A stretch of DNA of 64,000 nucleotides from Planosporangium thailandense. Its GTDB lineage: Bacteria; Actinomycetota; Actinomycetes; Mycobacteriales; Micromonosporaceae. Position 1 is the first letter of the stretch; every line of letters starts with the position of its first letter. Of the stretch, positions 53,686 through 61,041 are shown in pieces. Made by a program: the position numbers and the translations under genes. The stretch spans positions 186,001 to 250,000 of the forward strand of contig NZ_JAATVY010000005.1 in NCBI RefSeq assembly GCF_011947195.1, in the 5' to 3' direction. The notes below the pieces were generated by a model. It was given only the letters and a program-made list of their open reading frames with translations. It made no database searches and was not told where the DNA came from.

Positions 53686-55209
53686 TCAGGCCAGCCGCGG
53701 ATCGATCCAGCCGTGGGCGCCCAGGTGCCGCAGCACCATGGCGACCGCCTCGCCGATCTTCACGCCCGTGGTGTCGATGACGAGGTCGGCGTCGGTCGGC
53801 GGCTCGTACGGGTCGTCGATGCCGGTCATCCCGGTGATCTCACCGGCCCGCGCCTTCGCGTACAGGCCCTTGCGGTCGCGCCGCTCGCACTCCTCGAGCG
53901 GGGTCGCGACGTGAACCAGCACGAAGTCGGCCCCCGCCTCGGTGGCGAACCGCCGCGCCGCCGTGCGGGACACCGCGTACGGGGCGATCGGGCAGCACAG
54001 GGCGACCCCGCCGTGCCGGCCGACCTCGGCGGCGACCCAGCCGATGCGCCGGACGTTGGTGTCGCGGTCGGCGGCGGAGAAGCCCAGGCCCTTGGACAGG
54101 TGCCGGCGTACGACGTCGCCGTCGAGCAGCGTGACCGTACGCTCGCCGGTCTCCTTGAGAGCGTCGGCCACCCCGCGGGCGATCGTCGACTTCCCCGAGC
54201 CGGACAGGCCCGTGAAGAACACGACCAGGCCGCGGTGGCGGCGCGACGGCCGGGCCCGGGCGAGCTCCTTGGCGACGGCCGGCGGGGTGTGCCACTCCGG
54301 CAGCGCCGCGCCCCGGTCGAGCAGATCGTCGATCTCGGTCTTGGTCAGCGCCAGCCGCCGGTGACGCGGCGGGATGTCGTCGCGGGTGCGCCACTGCCCG
54401 TCGCGGGTGTCGTAGGCCAGCTCGCGCGGCACCAGGACGCGCAGGCCGCCCGAAATCATCGACGTGCCGGTGGCGAGCAGGTGGGTGACCCCGTACGCGG
54501 CTGCCACCCGCGCGCGCAGCAGCGCGTCGCGGACCTCGTCGCCGTGCGGGACCAGCGGAACGGTGACGAACGTGACCGGCGGCATCCGGTCCCGCGCGGC
54601 CAGGACACAGCGCACCAGCGCCTCGGGCGCGAGCCCGTCCGGTCCGGGCGCCGCGACCGGGATCAGGACCAGCAGGTGGCCGGCCAGGGTACGGGCGGCG
54701 TGCGCGATCTGGGCGAGCTGGGGGCGGTGCAGGGGCCGGTCGACGATGACCCCGAGCACCCGGCCGGACGGGACCAGCTCGCGGACCTCGGCCGGGGTGC
54801 GGCGCAGCCGGCGGAAGGGGCCCTGCCCGGTGTCGCCGATCCGGCGCACCACGCCGGCGACGCCGCCCATGCCGTCCCGGGTGGGCCACACCTCGGTCAC
54901 GTCGACGGCGGCGACCGGAGCGCCTTCGGTGTCGGTGAGCACCAGCACGCGCTCCAGCGGGTTCGCCACGTCGATGCGGCTCAGGAGGTCGGTCGGGACC
55001 TCCAGGGTGACCGGCACCGGCCACGCGGTGCCGTCGACGAGCCGGCCGGTGCGGGCGACGCTGATCAGGTCGGCCCGGCTCAGGAAGCCGGTCAGCGGCG
55101 CGTACACCTCGGTGAGCAGCAGCTCCAGGTCGGCTAGCTCGTGCATGCGCGGCGTGTACGCCGGAGCGTCACGCAGCACTCCGTCGGGCAGCACCCACCC
55201 GTTGTTCAT
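53686..55209 (-). CDS. ATP sulfurylase-like / adenylylsulfate kinase fusion
   Basis: A 507-residue fusion. The C-terminal domain (about 325-500) is APS kinase: Walker A FFTGLSGSGKSTIARG, LLDGDVVRRHLSKGLGFS, and DDPYEPP. The N-terminal domain (about 1-310) has the ATP sulfurylase fold (TGFLSRADLISV, PVPVTLEVP) but the ATP-binding QxRNPxHxxH is DRPLHRPQLAQ and GRDHAG is TGTSMISGG, so sulfurylase activity is doubtful. ATG 55209 has GAGAGGTGAC upstream. No cysDN or sulfate genes are adjacent. Confidence 0.87.
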   Translation of the reverse strand: MNNGWVLPDGVLRDAPAYTPRMHELADLELLLTEVYAPLTGFLSRADLISVARTGRLVDGTAWPVPVTLEVPTDLLSRIDVANPLERVLVLTDTEGAPVAAVDVTEVWPTRDGMGGVAGVVRRIGDTGQGPFRRLRRTPAEVRELVPSGRVLGVIVDRPLHRPQLAQIAHAARTLAGHLLVLIPVAAPGPDGLAPEALVRCVLAARDRMPPVTFVTVPLVPHGDEVRDALLRARVAAAYGVTHLLATGTSMISGGLRVLVPRELAYDTRDGQWRTRDDIPPRHRRLALTKTEIDDLLDRGAALPEWHTPPAVAKELARARPSRRHRGLVVFFTGLSGSGKSTIARGVADALKETGERTVTLLDGDVVRRHLSKGLGFSAADRDTNVRRIGWVAAEVGRHGGVALCCPIAPYAVSRTAARRFATEAGADFVLVHVATPLEECERRDRKGLYAKARAGEITGMTGIDDPYEPPTDADLVIDTTGVKIGEAVAMVLRHLGAHGWIDPRLA

Positions 55210-55265
55210 GTCACCTCTCACGCCGTACGCCCCCGCTGGCCTCGCCACAGTCTGTCAGCACCTGG

Positions 55266-55296
55266 CGTCCCTGGTCGAGGGAATCGGCCAGGGACG
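55266..55296. terminator. possible terminator near the sulfurylase/kinase start
   Basis: CGTCCCTGG / CCAGGGACG, nine pairs with a 13-base loop, downstream of ppc on the minus strand. Moderate. Confidence 0.35.
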
Positions 55297-55401
55297 GAGG
55301 CGTCCAGTACACCACGCGCCGGCTGTGCCCGGTTTTGTCGCTGCCGATTCGTGTCTCCGGCAGCGGGCCGGGCGCTCCGGGTCAGACCAGCGGGGCCGGC
55401 C

Positions 55402-58206
55402 TCACCCCGTGTTACGCATGCCGGCCGCGATGCCGTTGATCGTGGTCAGCAGCGCCCGCTGCAGCGCCGGGTCGGCCGGCTCCCGCTGCGCGGTGGCGGC
55501 CCGGTGCCGGGCCAGCAGCGACACCTGCAGGTGGTGCAGCGGCTGCAGGTACGTGTCGCGGACGCCGAGCGTACGGGCCAGCACCGGCTGCTTCTCCAGC
55601 AGTTCCGACTCGCCGGTGACCGCGAGCACCTCGGCGACGGTCCGGTCGTACTCCTCCCGGATCTGCTCGAAGATCGGCCGCAGTTGCTCCGGGACCAGCG
55701 AGTCGACGTACCGGGACGCGATGTCCAGATCGGTCTTGGCGAGCGTCATCTCGACGTTGGACAGGAACGTCCGGAAGAAGTGCCACCGCTCGTGCATCTC
55801 GCTCAGCACATCGGACAGCCCCGCGGCCCGGGCGGCGGCGAGGCCCGACCCGACGCCGAACCAGCCGGGCACGATCTGGCGCGACTGGGTCCAGCCGAAG
55901 ACCCACGGGATCGCCCGCAGACCTTCCAGGCCGGCACCGGTGTTCGGGCGCTTCGACGGCCGGGAGCCGATGTTGAGCGCGCCCAGCAGTTCGGTCGGCG
56001 TGGACGCCCAGAAGTACGCCGGCAGGTCGGGCTGCTCCACCAGGCCCCGGTAGGCCTGGAAGGCGGCGTCCGACACCAGGGTCATCGTCGAGTCCCAGCG
56101 GGCGAGCTCCTCGGCGGGCTGACGGGGCGCGGTGTGCAGCAGGGCGCTCTGGAGCACCGCCGCGAGCGTCAGCTCGAGGTTTTCGCGGGCCAGCGCCGGC
56201 AGCGTGTACTTGTCGGAGATGACCTCACCCTGCTCGGTGACCTTGATCGCGCCGTCGAGGGTGCCGTACGGCTGGGCCAGGATCGCCTCGTGGGTGGGGC
56301 CGCCGCCGCGCCCGACCGTGCCGCCCCGGCCGTGGAACAGCCGCAGGCGTACCCCGTGCTTGGCCGCGACGTCGCGCAGCGCGCGCTGGGCGCGGTGGAT
56401 CGACCACTGCGAGGTGGTGATCCCGGCCTCCTTGTTGGAGTCCGAGTAGCCGAGCATGACCTCCTGCACGTCGCCCCGGGCGCGGACCACCGAACGGTAC
56501 GTGGGCAGCGACAGCAGCGCGTCCAGCAGCGGACCGGCGGCGTCCAGCTCCTCGGTGGTCTCCAGCAGCGGCACGAACCCCAGCCGCGCCCGCACCGGGT
56601 CCGCGCTCAGGTCGACCAGCCCGACCTCACGGGCGAGCACGACCGGGGCGAGCAGGTCGTCGATGCCGCGGGTCATGGAGACGATGTACGACTCGATGAC
56701 GCCCGGCCCGAACCGGTCCTGAGCCTCCCGGATCGTGGTGAACACGTCGTACGTCTTGCGGGCGGCGTCGGACAGCGGCGTGTCGGGCAGCGACAGCGGC
56801 CGCCGCGAGGCCAGCTCGCTGACCAGCAGCGCGGTCCGCTCACCGCGGTCCAGTGAGCCGTACTCGACCTCACCGACCCGCGCGTACAGTTCGGCGAGCA
56901 CCGCGTGGTGGGCGTCGGCGTGCTCGCGTACGTCGAGCGTCGCGAGCTGCAGCCCGAACGCCGAGATCGCCCGGATCGCCGAGGCGAGGTGGCCCGCCGC
57001 CGCGAGCTGGCCGCCGTTGCGGGCCAGCGACGCCCGCATCAGCTCCAGGTCGGTGATCAGCTCATCGGTGCCGAGGTAGTCCCGGCCGGGCACGTGTGAT
57101 GTCCCGGCAGTGAGCCGGGCGCGCGTGTTTGCCAGCTTGAGCCGGATGCAGCGCAGCTTGAGCCGGTAGGGCTCCTCGGCGTTGACCCGCCGGAACCGGG
57201 CCGGCAGCTCGGGCAGCGCGTCGAGGTCGGCCGCCAGGCTGGCCGCGAGGTCGAGCGAGGTGCCGCGCAGGCGCTTGGAGACCGACAGCGTGTCGATCAG
57301 GTTGTCGATGACGCGTTCGGCGGCGCGAATGCCGTACTCGTGCTGGATCAGCAGCACCTCGCGGGTGACGGCGGGCGTGACGTAAGGGTTGCCGTCGCGG
57401 TCGCCGCCGATCCACGACCCGAACGTCAGCGGCCGGGCCGCCGGGGGGAGCTTCACTCCGAGGTCACGCAGGATCTCGGTCAGCTCGTCCAGTACGTGCG
57501 GAGCGGCGTCGCGGGCGAGGTCGGCCAGGTAGTAGACCGCGTTGCGGGCCTCGTCGGCCGGCTCCGGCCGCTCCAGCCGCAGCTCGTCGGTCTGCCACAG
57601 CATGTCGAGCAGTTCGGCCAGCCGCTGGTCGGTCCGGTGGACGAGGTTCGGGTCCCGCCACCCGTCGATCGCGGTCGCCGTGGCCTCGGCGTCCAGCGCG
57701 TCGGCGACCCCGCGCAGCTTGGTCAGGATCGACCGCCGGGCCGCTTCGGTCGGGTGCGCGGTGAACACGGGACGGACCGCCAGCCGCCCGGCAATGATCC
57801 CGATCTCGCGGGTGTCGACCCCGCGGTCGGCGATCAGCTTGGCGGCCCGGTCCAGCCAGCCGCCCTCGCGTACCCGGATCCGGCGCAGTTCGCGCGCCCG
57901 GTGCACCTGCTCGGTGACGTTGGCGAGGTGGAAGTACGTGGAGAAGGCGCGGGCCAGTTGGGTGCCGGTGGTCAGGTCCAAGCCGGCCAGCCGCTCGGCG
58001 GCGGCCTCGGGGTCGGAGCGCACCAGCGCCCGTACCTCTTCCACCAGGTCGAGCAGGTCCTGGCCGTCCTGGCGGACGAGGCTCTGGCCGAGCAGGGTGC
58101 CCAGCCGCCGGATGTCGGCGCGTAGCGCCGCGTCGGCTTCGTCGGTGTGGGGGGCTTCGCCACCGGCCGGGGGTGTCGTCTGGTCCTGGTCGAGCTCGAT
58201 GCTCAC
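55402..58206 (-). CDS. ppc: phosphoenolpyruvate carboxylase
   Basis: Anaplerotic formation of oxaloacetate from PEP and bicarbonate. The 934-residue protein shows the catalytic histidine region [13 protein letters not shown] near residue 149, [11 protein letters not shown] near 583, [14 protein letters not shown] near 620, and the C-terminal end MRNTG needed for the active site. GTG 58206 is the start with GAAGGA upstream. Confidence 0.97.
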   Translation of the reverse strand: MSIELDQDQTTPPAGGEAPHTDEADAALRADIRRLGTLLGQSLVRQDGQDLLDLVEEVRALVRSDPEAAAERLAGLDLTTGTQLARAFSTYFHLANVTEQVHRARELRRIRVREGGWLDRAAKLIADRGVDTREIGIIAGRLAVRPVFTAHPTEAARRSILTKLRGVADALDAEATATAIDGWRDPNLVHRTDQRLAELLDMLWQTDELRLERPEPADEARNAVYYLADLARDAAPHVLDELTEILRDLGVKLPPAARPLTFGSWIGGDRDGNPYVTPAVTREVLLIQHEYGIRAAERVIDNLIDTLSVSKRLRGTSLDLAASLAADLDALPELPARFRRVNAEEPYRLKLRCIRLKLANTRARLTAGTSHVPGRDYLGTDELITDLELMRASLARNGGQLAAAGHLASAIRAISAFGLQLATLDVREHADAHHAVLAELYARVGEVEYGSLDRGERTALLVSELASRRPLSLPDTPLSDAARKTYDVFTTIREAQDRFGPGVIESYIVSMTRGIDDLLAPVVLAREVGLVDLSADPVRARLGFVPLLETTEELDAAGPLLDALLSLPTYRSVVRARGDVQEVMLGYSDSNKEAGITTSQWSIHRAQRALRDVAAKHGVRLRLFHGRGGTVGRGGGPTHEAILAQPYGTLDGAIKVTEQGEVISDKYTLPALARENLELTLAAVLQSALLHTAPRQPAEELARWDSTMTLVSDAAFQAYRGLVEQPDLPAYFWASTPTELLGALNIGSRPSKRPNTGAGLEGLRAIPWVFGWTQSRQIVPGWFGVGSGLAAARAAGLSDVLSEMHERWHFFRTFLSNVEMTLAKTDLDIASRYVDSLVPEQLRPIFEQIREEYDRTVAEVLAVTGESELLEKQPVLARTLGVRDTYLQPLHHLQVSLLARHRAATAQREPADPALQRALLTTINGIAAGMRNTG

Positions 58207-58408
58207 GCTGGGTCCTTCGTCTCGGGGTACCGGGGGACAGCGCTGTCCAGGGTTAACGCAATGCTATCGGGTGGCCGGGTAGTGGCGTCCGCTCGGTAGG
58301 CCGGCGTGCGGTCGGCACCCGAAAGTAACCGTACGTAGCTGATCGAGCACGTCTGGGCCATGAGCGCGCGCCGCCGGGCCGCGGCTCGGCTGACCGCCAT
58401 TGACGTCG

Positions 58409-58444
58409 CTGCGCCCCGGATCCCGCGCGGGATCCGGGGCGCAG
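58409..58444. terminator. 36-bp perfect palindrome, terminator of the pseudoprotease gene
   Basis: CTGCGCCCCGGATCCCG-CG-CGGGATCCGGGGCGCAG reads as arms of 17 bases around CG. It lies 47 bases after the protease-like gene on the minus strand and before the ppc promoter region. Confidence 0.75.
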
Positions 58445-58491
58445 TCGTTTCCGCCCGGCGGCGCTCGGCCGGTGTCCGGCGGGATCGTTGG

Positions 58492-60276
58492 TCAGGAGAC
58501 CGGTGTGATGCGGTCCCAGTACCAGTTGCCGGGGCCGGAGTCCCACACCATCTTGGTCGTTACCGACGGTGTGCCGACTCCCTGGAAGAGCCAGAGTGCG
58601 GTGCGGCCGTTGCCGTAGTCGTAGTAGGCGGCGATGTCGGTTTTGCCGTCGCCGTTGAAGTCGCCGGCGACCGGCTTGGTGCGGGTCATCTCCCAGTTGC
58701 CGGTTCCGGAGTCCCACGCGATCTTGGGTGTGACGGAGGGGGCGTCGAGTCCCTGGAACAGGAACAGTCGGGTGAGGCCGTTGTCGTAGCGGTAGTAGGC
58801 GGCGATGTCGGTCTTGCCGTCGCCGTCGAAGTCGCCGGTCACGGGTGTGATGCGGTCCCAGTACCAGTTGCCGGGGCCGGAGTCCCACACCATCTTGGTC
58901 GTTACCGACGGTGTGCCGACTCCCTGGAAGAGCCAGAGTGCGGTGCGGCCGTTGCCGTAGTCGTAGTAGGCGGCGATGTCGGTTTTGCCGTCGCCGTTGA
59001 AGTCGCCGGCGACCGGCTTGGTGCGGGTCATCTCCCAGTTGCCGGTTCCGGAGTCCCACGCGATCTTGGGTGTGACGGAGGGGGCGTCGAGTCCCTGGAA
59101 CAGGAACAGTCGGGTGAGGCCGTTGTCGTAGCGGTAGTAGGCGGCGATGTCGGTCTTGCCGTCGCCGTCGAAGTCGCCGGTCACGGGTGTGATGCGGTCC
59201 CAGTACCAGTTGCCGGGGCCGGAGTCCCACACCATCTTGGTCGATACCGAGGGTGTGCCGACTCCCTGGAAGAGCCAGAGTGCGGTGCGGCCGTTGCCGT
59301 AGTCGTAGTAGGCGGCGATGTCGGTTTTGCCGTCGCCGTTGAAGTCGCCGGCGACCGGCTTGGTGCGGGTCATCTCCCAGTTGCCGGTGCCGGAGTCCCA
59401 CGCGATCTTGGGCGTGACGGAGGCGGCGTCGAGTCCCTGGAACAGGAACAGTCGGGTGAGGCCGTTGTCGTAGCGGTAGTAGGCGGCGATGTCGGTCTTG
59501 CCGTCGCCGTCGAAGTCACGGAGGACGGGTACGCGGGCGTTCTGGGTGATCCAGGCGGTGATGTCGTCGGTGCGGGTCTCGGTGGCGCCCTGTCGGGTCT
59601 CGGTCTCGGCGTAGCAGCCGTGCTGCCAGGAGGTGTGGTTGAGGCCGACGAGCTCGGGACGGCCACCGGCGTCGCGCAGGGCCGGTCCGCCGGCGTCGCC
59701 CTTGCAGATCGCCGCGTCCGGGGTGGCGCCGACGAGATCGAAGGTGGTGGCGGTGGAGCCCTGCACGGTGAACTGGGCGGTGTGCTGGGTGTCGGGCACC
59801 CATTCGGTGGCGGTGCGCCCGTAGCCGGCCACGGTCACCGTCTGGCCGGTGGTGGCCGGGGTGGTGGCCAGCGCGACCGGGGCGACGTCGGTGACCGCGG
59901 AGGCGAGCTTGGCGAGCACCAGGTTGCGGCCGTCGCGCGGCACCAGGGTGGTGACGGCCAGGACGTGCCCGGCGGTGGTGGTCAGGTCGGGGCGGCCGAC
60001 GGTGACGGTGGCGGGCTTGGTCGGCGGTCCGGCCGGCAGGGTCTGGCCGGGTTCGGTGAAGCAGCTCGCGGCGGTGACGACCCACCAGGCGTTGATGAGG
60101 GCACCGGTGCAGCCTCGGCCGCCCGCGTCGATTTTGGCGACGAAGCCGTAGGCGTCGGCGGGCGCCGGGGCCGGTCCGGCGACGGCGTGGGCCGGCGTGG
60201 CGGCCGTCAGGCCGATCGCGAGGGTGGAGGTCAGCAGGCCGGCGGCCCAGCCGACCCGGGTACGGGTACGTGGCAC
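58492..60276 (-). CDS. secreted trypsin-like pseudoprotease with FG-GAP repeats
   Basis: A 594-residue secreted protein. GTG 60276 has GGGGAG upstream; signal peptide about 1-31 ends AHA. Residues about 40-240 have a trypsin (S1) fold, but the catalytic positions read TAASC (His to Ser), NLVLAKL (Asp to Asn) and KGDAGGP (Ser to Ala), so all three triad residues are lost. After it come six FG-GAP/VCBS units, alternating DFDGDGKTDIAAYY and DFNGDGKTDIAAYY, with calcium-binding Asp residues, built from three 342-bp tandem copies. Probable binding rather than protease role; partner unknown. Confidence 0.88.
   Translation of the reverse strand: MPRTRTRVGWAAGLLTSTLAIGLTAATPAHAVAGPAPAPADAYGFVAKIDAGGRGCTGALINAWWVVTAASCFTEPGQTLPAGPPTKPATVTVGRPDLTTTAGHVLAVTTLVPRDGRNLVLAKLASAVTDVAPVALATTPATTGQTVTVAGYGRTATEWVPDTQHTAQFTVQGSTATTFDLVGATPDAAICKGDAGGPALRDAGGRPELVGLNHTSWQHGCYAETETRQGATETRTDDITAWITQNARVPVLRDFDGDGKTDIAAYYRYDNGLTRLFLFQGLDAASVTPKIAWDSGTGNWEMTRTKPVAGDFNGDGKTDIAAYYDYGNGRTALWLFQGVGTPSVSTKMVWDSGPGNWYWDRITPVTGDFDGDGKTDIAAYYRYDNGLTRLFLFQGLDAPSVTPKIAWDSGTGNWEMTRTKPVAGDFNGDGKTDIAAYYDYGNGRTALWLFQGVGTPSVTTKMVWDSGPGNWYWDRITPVTGDFDGDGKTDIAAYYRYDNGLTRLFLFQGLDAPSVTPKIAWDSGTGNWEMTRTKPVAGDFNGDGKTDIAAYYDYGNGRTALWLFQGVGTPSVTTKMVWDSGPGNWYWDRITPVS
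58507..59515 (-). repeat. 342-bp tandem repeat, three copies
   Basis: Units begin at 58507, 58849 and 59191 (all starting GATGCGGTCCCAGTACCAG) and are almost identical, the third shortened at its far end. Each encodes 114 residues, two FG-GAP motifs. Confidence 0.92.
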
Positions 60277-60371
60277 GGCGGTCTCCCCGTGGTGTGTGCC
60301 GTTCGGACGATGTGGACAGAGGTTGTCATCGTGGGCGTGCCGGACGTCGCTTATGGACGTGGTGCCCGGCG

Positions 60372-60848
60372 TCAACTCTGCGAGCGAAGCTCCAGCAGGA
60401 TCGCGGGGCCCGTGCCGCCGGCGACCCCGACACCTTTCCAGCTGTCTTTGGGCACCGGGATGGGGTCTTTGACGGTGCTGACCTTGGCACTGATGTCGAA
60501 GTCGTTGTAGTTCCTGATCCCGTAGACGTCGTGCAGTTCGAGGGTCACGTAGCCGGTCTTGCCCGTGAACTGGAAGCAGTACGGCTGGTCGGAGTTGTAG
60601 CTCCAGACCAGCGCGGAGGTCTTCCCGGCGTCGCACCCGACGAGCAGGATGTGGCCGTCCCCCTTGATGAGCTTGATGCCGGTCGTCTTGTCGCCGTTCG
60701 GATAGTCGTAGGTCTCCACCAACGAATCCGGCGACGGTGTGCCGTCGGCGGCGGTGGCCGGCAGGGCGTGCCCGAGGCTGCTGACGCCGACCACGGCGGC
60801 GGCGACGCCCAGGACGCTGACGGCGAGCAGGCGTGGATTGATCCTCAC
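60372..60848 (-). CDS. small secreted hypothetical protein
   Basis: A 158-residue protein from GTG 60848 with a signal peptide (LLAVSVLGVAAAVVGVSSLG, ending about residue 32) and a mature part of about 125 residues with LIKGDGHILLVGCDAGKTSA and YCFQFTGKTGYVTLELHDVY. Only two cysteines, probably a disulfide. I recognise no family. Next to the pseudoprotease gene on the same strand, 95 bases away, so possibly co-expressed. Confidence 0.72.
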   Translation of the reverse strand: MRINPRLLAVSVLGVAAAVVGVSSLGHALPATAADGTPSPDSLVETYDYPNGDKTTGIKLIKGDGHILLVGCDAGKTSALVWSYNSDQPYCFQFTGKTGYVTLELHDVYGIRNYNDFDISAKVSTVKDPIPVPKDSWKGVGVAGGTGPAILLELRSQS

Positions 60849-61041
60849 GGTGATGTCGCTTTCGGGGTGGGGGAAGGCGTGTCTCGCGGTCGGCCGTAGG
60901 GATATCGGCTCATCGAGATCGTATTGATGTGCCACTATACGTTGCATCCGGTTCGCGTGCTGCCCGGGGTCGCGCCGCACGGATCGCTTCTGCGCGTTCA
61001 TGGACGGCTGTCTGTCGCCGTTTCTCACGAGGGGATGTACG
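60849..61041. promoter_or_regulatory. divergent promoter region of the small secreted protein and ALF gene
   Basis: TATAGT on the minus strand (60935-60940) is a good -10 box for the small secreted gene. On the plus strand GAGGGGA before TTG 61042 is the ribosome site of the ALF gene. The segment is AT-richer than its surroundings. Confidence 0.45.

Noticed and set aside
58507-59515. Repeat array considered as CRISPR-like
   Set aside because: Units are 342 bases, contiguous and protein-coding with no spacers.
58360-60510. 716-codon plus-strand frame opposite the FG-GAP gene
   Set aside because: It is Gly/Val/Ala repeats from the complementary strand of the 342-bp units; the minus strand gives a clear secreted protein.
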